Part shown: piece after piece, positions 1 to 6,100 of the stretch
How positions within the stretch are numbered: position 1 is the stretch's first letter
How the letters are laid out: each line of letters opens with the position of its first letter
DNA from: an uncultured Mollicutes bacterium
GTDB lineage: Bacteria; Bacillota_I; Bacilli_A; Acholeplasmatales; Anaeroplasmataceae
Length of the DNA stretch: 7,147 bases
Assembly (NCBI GenBank): GCA_900547045.1
Contig: URFB01000061.1
Span: 1-7,147, forward strand
Direction: 5' to 3'
The notes under the pieces: model-generated
Databases searched by the model: none
What the model was told of the DNA's origin: nothing
The model's input: the letters and a program-made list of their open reading frames with translations, nothing else
Made by a program: the position numbers and the translations under genes

Positions 1-153
1 AAGCAAAACGAATTAGTTCAAAATCCTAAATATACATTTGCGTATATGTTTGGAAATGATGAATTTGAAGGAAGCTATTTGTTAAATCAAATTCAAGATA
101 AGGCTGATGATAGAGCTTATGCATATTTTAAAGATAATACGGCATATATACCT
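1..153 (+). other. Insert module A, left part missing
   Basis: The window starts inside an insert rather than in a repeat. The residues FAYMFG (bases 40-57) correspond to the GYxFG landmark of the other inserts. AYIPSSLETILIT (142-180) corresponds to the closing VPxxLKxxxIT landmark, which leads straight back into an LRR (GIKRNALMNL). The LPFVG opening would lie upstream of base 1. The interior is polar, rich in Asp, Asn, Gln and Ala. Assignment rests on the order of two landmarks out of three. Confidence 0.6.
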
Positions 154-3100
154 TCATCACTAGAAACAATTTTAATTACAAATGCTAATGGTATTAAGCG
201 AAATGCACTTATGAATTTAACTTATGTTAAGAATTTGGAAATTAATGATGATATCGCTTATATTTTCCAAGCTTCAATGGCAGGAATGGGCTCACTTAAG
301 TATTTAAAGGTTCCATTTACAGGTCATACCTTAATTACTACTGATGAATTTTGGGATTCATTGCCATCATCATCTTATAATAATGGATTTTATAACGATA
401 ATGATTATTTTTATTATAAAACACTTGGATACTTCTTTGGTGAATGTGGATTTGGAAGCAATTATAAAGCACAATTGAATTTCTCATCTTCCTCTCATTG
501 GGATTCCTACTATCACAACTATTCGGTTTCTTTATATACACCTGAAATTGAACGAATTGTTTTAACAAAGGAAACAAGAATTTTCGCTTATGCATTTAAT
601 GGAATGGAATCTTTAAAATCAATAGATATTCCTGAAACTGTAACTAGAATTTCGGGGGACTTTAGTAACAATTATTATATAAGCACATGGTATTATGGAT
701 ATGAATCTAATCGTAAGATTAATATCAGAGAATATCCTCATTTTAAAGGTGTAAATAATCAAAATCCAGTTATAGACGATGGTTTTGTAAGTGACGGTTA
801 TTATACAGCCGTTTCTGCCGCCTTTGGTTCTTGTAAAAACCTTAAGGAAATTAACCTTCCACAAAATCTTGAAGAAATAGGAACACTAGCATTCGAAGGA
901 TGTACGGGTCTTAGTGAGGTTACAATACCTAAGGCTGTTTCTAAGCTAGGAGAAGGTGTGTTTGCTTATTGCTTCGGACTTAAAAAGGCTAATATAAATA
1001 CAAATAATATTGGTAAGCTAATGTTTTATGAATGCATCAATTTAATAGAGGTTCATACTAAAGCTCTTCTTAATGAAATTAAAGATCAAGCTTTCTATGG
1101 CTGCGTTTTACTTGAAACCTTTAATTATGAAGGCTCAACTGAATCAGGCATTGTTCTTGCACCTGATGTTCAAATTGGATATGCAGCATTTGAAAAATGT
1201 AATTCTATTGAATCAGTTCATATTACAACAGCAGGAGGAACTAATAAGCCATATATTGGAACTCGTGCCTTTGCTAATTGTCAAAGCTTAGTAACGGTAA
1301 TTGTTGATGATGGAGAAATTGGTTATAATGCATTCTCTGAATCAGTAAATATTGAAGAAGTAACAATCAATAAAGGTATTGTTGGATATGCAGCCTTTAG
1401 TTATTTTAGAAGATATAAATATTATGGTTATTATGGTTATTATTATGCTCATGATTCACGAACAATATATAAAAATAACGATGGTTCTCCTAAGAAACTT
1501 TCTAAATTAACATCCCTTACGTTAGGAGAAGGTGTAACTAAGATTTACCAAGATGCTTTCTCTGGTATTGCTATTACTAACCTTGAAATTCCTTCAACAG
1601 TGGATGAAATTGATCCATTTGCTTTCTATGATTGCGATTCTTTAGTAAGTGTAAGACTTAGCAACAAGGTTATTGGCGATTATATGTTTGCAGAATGTGA
1701 CTCGCTTAGAGAGATTACATATGATGGAAATATGCTTGTATCAATTGGAAGCCATGCATTCTATCATTCACCACAAGTTAGTGTAATGCGTCCTTATAAT
1801 GATGAATATCAAACTAGTGATTATAAGCTTGAATTAGATGGAAATCTTGAGTTATTTGGTATAATAATTCTTCCAAATATTCAAACAGGACCATATCTAT
1901 TCTCTGGCTATATTGAAAACAATTCATCAGATCCTAATGTATATCCTTCTGGCTTAAATTATTTACTTCATACTAAGCATCAAATTGATAATCAAGGAAT
2001 CGTTTCTGTTTATATTTTGAATGGCAAAATTGGTGATTATGATTATACCTATGCAGCAAATCTTCGTGTTATAAAAATCGCAGACAAGTCACTATCAATT
2101 GGTGAATCTGCATTTTATGATTGTGAAAAATTAACTGAAATTTATCGTACAGATAGGATTGAGGGAATTGTTCTTCCATCTGGATCTAATGTTGCAAAAT
2201 ATGCCTTCTATAATTGTAATAAGCTTAAATCAATTGTGGCATATAACACAAATATTGGAGAGCATGCCTTCCAACTAAACACGAATCTAGAATCTGTTAA
2301 GCTATACACTTCGACTATCCTAGCCTCAATTGGTGATTATGCTTTTGCACCTACTGATATTTCTTCTTTAAATACAGAAACAGGTGAAATGAAATTTAAT
2401 AATGCATTAAGTAAAATAACTGAACTAATAATTGGTGATGGCTATTATTATATTGGAGATTATGCTTTCATGGGTATTGGCATCACAGAGCTTACTGTAC
2501 CTAGTAAATTAGGCTCTAATAATAGTGCTGATAAGACTGCTAAGGTTGGTAAGTATATATTTGCTTATAACAAATCATTAACGACGGTTAATATTAAAAA
2601 CACCATAATTTCAAATTATGAATTTGCCTTTAATGATGCGCTTAGTACAGTAACATATGTCGCAACAGCTAAAAGTAACTTAAGCTCAATTGGTGTTGCT
2701 GCATTTAGAGATTGCTCTAGCCTTGCTGTTTTCAGTTCTGATACTACAAATAAAAATTATATTGTAGTACCTGCAAGTGTCGAAAGTGTTGGTGATTATG
2801 CGTTCTTTAATAACGCTGCTGTTACTATTGAGTATTTAACAGAATATGCTACAGATGTTAGCCAAAATGCTTATGCTTTTGCAAATTCAAAAAATTTAGT
2901 TAATATATATCTTGCGAATGGAATTAAATATATTGCTAATTATATGTTTGAGAATTCAACAAAGGTTAATTTATTAACTAACATAGAGTATAAAGATACT
3001 CAAAATAGTGGTATGAAGCTTAATGATTCGATTGTTAATATAGGTGCAAGGAGCTTTTTTGGGTTCCAAGGCCTTGACATGAAAGAAATTATGCTTGGTG

Positions 3101-6100
3101 AAAATAAAGCAATAAAATATATTAGTCAACAGGCTTTTGGAAACTGGATAAATTTGGAAAAGGTTTATCTACCGTTTGTAGGGTATAATAGAGGAGATTG
3201 GAGTAGTTATGACTCTAATGCAAACAGATTGTACTATATTTTCTATTGTGATTCATCAGCTGATTATTCTTATACTGCTGATAAAGTATATGTACCTAAA
3301 GGCATTATATATGCTGAAATTACAGATGATACAATAATTTCAAATTATGCATTTGCTAATTTGAATACTATTGAAGAGATTGTAATAGGCAATAGTGTTT
3401 CGAAAATTGGTTATGGTATTTTAGCAGGTACAACAAATTTAGCTAAGCTTACAATTCCATTTGTTGGCCAAATGCGTGGAAACTCAAGCACTGATAATAC
3501 TAAAACGGTAGAAGGGGCTCAAACTGTTAGCGATTATTCAGCAACATTTAGTTGGTATTATGGATCAACATATAAATATCAGCTAGAGGAAGATTATCAA
3601 GTTATGCAGTATTTAATAGCACCTAACACCTTACAGGTTAATGGAAATGGTATATTATTAAGCAGTCTTAATAAGTCAAAATCATCTACGCTTGAAACTG
3701 GTGAAATTGCTAGCGAGGATTATAGCTATGCTAAAGATATCCTTGCATACTCAAGCTATCCTAATAGCCCAATTAACATTGGAACCTCTGCATCTCCTAA
3801 ATATATTGATGTTGGTACAAGACATCCAAATGTTAGTGCAATTTATGCTTATATACCTTCTAGGAACCTTACAAGAGTTATAATTAATGATGAAACAGTA
3901 ATTGGTACTGGTGCCTTTATGAATTTCAGCCATATTGAGGATATTGAATTGAACGATAAGGTTCAGGTAATTAATCCATATGCTTTCTTTGGTTGTACAA
4001 GCTTAAAGAAGCTTCATGCAGGAGGAGAAGATTCTATTTTCTCAGTTCCACAAACAATCACATCAATTAGTGATTATGCCTTCTATGGATGCAGTGCCTT
4101 CACAACTATTTATTTGCCATCTCAAATTAAAGATTTAGGTAATTTCTCATTTGCTTCATGCAATGGTATTGAAACTATTACTATTCCTGCATCACTTGAA
4201 ACAGTAGGCTCACATTCATTTGCCTATTGTAAAAATTTAAATGGTAATATTAATTTTGAAGGAAAAGCTCTAGGAACCTATATGTTTGCTGGCTGCAGCG
4301 GAATTAAAAAGCTAATTTTACAGGATAAAATTGATGAGATTCCTGAAGGAACCTTTATGAATTGTGAACAAATTAGTGAAATTGTTTATAAGAATATTCT
4401 TAAGTTCGGTGATTATTCATTTTATAATTGTCAATCATTAGTAAGTGACAGAGGAAATGAGCTTAATTTGACTAACACAACAAATTTAGGATCTTATGCC
4501 TTCTACAACTGTAGTGGATTGATTCATATTACTCTTCCAAGTACCCTTGAGGAGGTTGGAACTCACACATTTGCTGAATGTACAAGCTTAAAGGATGTAA
4601 CATTTAATAATACGATTTTAGGATTATATATGTTCTATAAGTGTACAACTCTTGGTATTGATAGCCCTCTTAAGTATGCTGAAGGAACCTTGGTTATTCC
4701 TGGTTGGTCATTTGCTTATTGTGTTAATATTAGTGGCTTGAATTTCCCATCAACCCTTGAAACAATTGAAGACTATGCTTATTATCAATGTAGTCAAAAG
4801 CTAAGCTCTTTAAAGCTTCCTGATCATATCACAAATGTTGGTGAGCACGCATTCCAGGAATGTACAACACTTCAAAATGTATATTTATCACCTGCGTTAA
4901 AGACCGTAAAATCATTCTCATATTATGGTTGTGTTAATATTAGTAATATTTATATTCCTAATGGAGTTGAATCTATTAGTGATTATGCATTTGCTAATTG
5001 TCATTCACTTACTAGTATTGTTGTACCAAATTCAGTAAATTATATTGGATATGGTGCTTTCTATGGTTGTGAAAATATTGAATATGCTCACTTGCCATTT
5101 GTTGGTGCATATCGTGGAGGTACAAAGGATAATGCTTCACTTTTAGGTTATGTTTTTGCAGGTCCTGATGATGTTTATACAGCTGCTGATAATACAGTGC
5201 AAGCATTAAATTATGTATCTAAAAATCTTGATAAGTTTAGTGGCTTTAATCAGTATTACTACAATACGACTACCTTTACATTTAATAATAATGTATATTC
5301 TAAGGAAACAACTAATTCAGATGAGTTACATACTATTAAGTTCTATGTGCCAAATAAGCTTAAGGAAATTAAAATTACCGATGAAACTGTATTTGGCTTT
5401 GGATCATTTATGAATTGTAATTGGCTTGAAAGATTCTATTATAATTATGCTGATTATAGTAATTATAAATTTACTGAGACCACTGCTCCAGATGCACCTG
5501 TAATTTATGATAGAACAACAGTTAAAACAATTGATTCTTATGCATTCTATGGTGTAAGCTTTAGTGATTCTTCATTTAATATTAATGGTAAAAAGCTATC
5601 TAATAGTGATGAAGAAAATGCATATGGTTTCTTTGGTCAGGAAAAGTATGTCAATGATTATGCCTTTGCTAATTTGAATAATTCAAATATTGGCAGCTTA
5701 TATTTAACCTCAAGTATTCAATATATTGGTAAATATAGCTTCTTTGGTAATATAAGCTTTAATAAGATAATTATTCCAGTAGGAATTAACGTTATTGATG
5801 ATTATGCCTTTGCCGGCTGTAGTAATGTTACTAGCCTTATTGTTCCTGATTCTGTTACATATATTGGCTATGGGGCATTCTATGGAATGGAAAATCTTAC
5901 AGAAATTACTTTACCATTTGTTGGAGCGTATAAAGGTGGAACAAAGGATAATGCTTCACTTCTTGGTTACGTTTTTGGTGGACTTGATGCTAGCTATGAA
6001 GCAATTGAAGAAAATGAGCAGCATACAACTGATGATCAAGGTAATGATGCAATTATAATTACAGCTACTATTAAAGAGTTTACTTTAAATCTTGTATCTC

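Noticed and set aside
361..420. TATAAT-like boxes here and at many other sites
   Set aside because: Tyr/Asn-rich coding DNA at about 30% GC makes such hexamers by chance. No paired -35 element with a downstream gene was seen.
658..812. Possible frameshift or domain boundary where the LRR pattern is lost
   Set aside because: The frame stays open and repeats resume in the same phase on the far side, so this is an in-frame loop and not a break in the gene.
338..864. Two open frames on the minus strand (338-595 and 619-864)
   Set aside because: Both lie wholly antisense to the continuous LRR frame. Their translations are Lys/Tyr/Ile/His-rich with no recognisable domain, typical of reverse complements of AT-rich coding DNA.
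1073..1291. Open frame in + frame 2 (72 codons)
   Set aside because: It overlaps the LRR frame shifted by one base. Its Leu/Lys/Gln-rich translation is the shifted reading of repeat DNA.
3692..3933. Overlapping small frames on both strands (3692-3883 +, 3751-3933 -)
   Set aside because: Both sit inside insert D of the giant protein and are out of phase with it. Neither has a family pattern or a convincing ribosome binding site.
4019..4030. Shine-Dalgarno-like GGAGGAG, with a similar GAGGAGG near 4548
   Set aside because: These are in-frame Gly/Glu codons within repeats. No start codon follows at suitable spacing, so they do not mark internal translation starts.
3994..5070. Regular spacing at about 69 bases, resembling a CRISPR or satellite array
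   Set aside because: The periodicity is at protein level. DNA copies are diverged, and there are no identical direct repeats separated by unique spacers.
5012..6058. Small frames at 5012-5206 (-), 5213-5413 (+) and 5795-6058 (+)
   Set aside because: They overlap the super-repeat. The + frames are in frame 2 and their hydrophobic Leu/Met-rich translations arise from shifted reading of repeats, not from membrane proteins.
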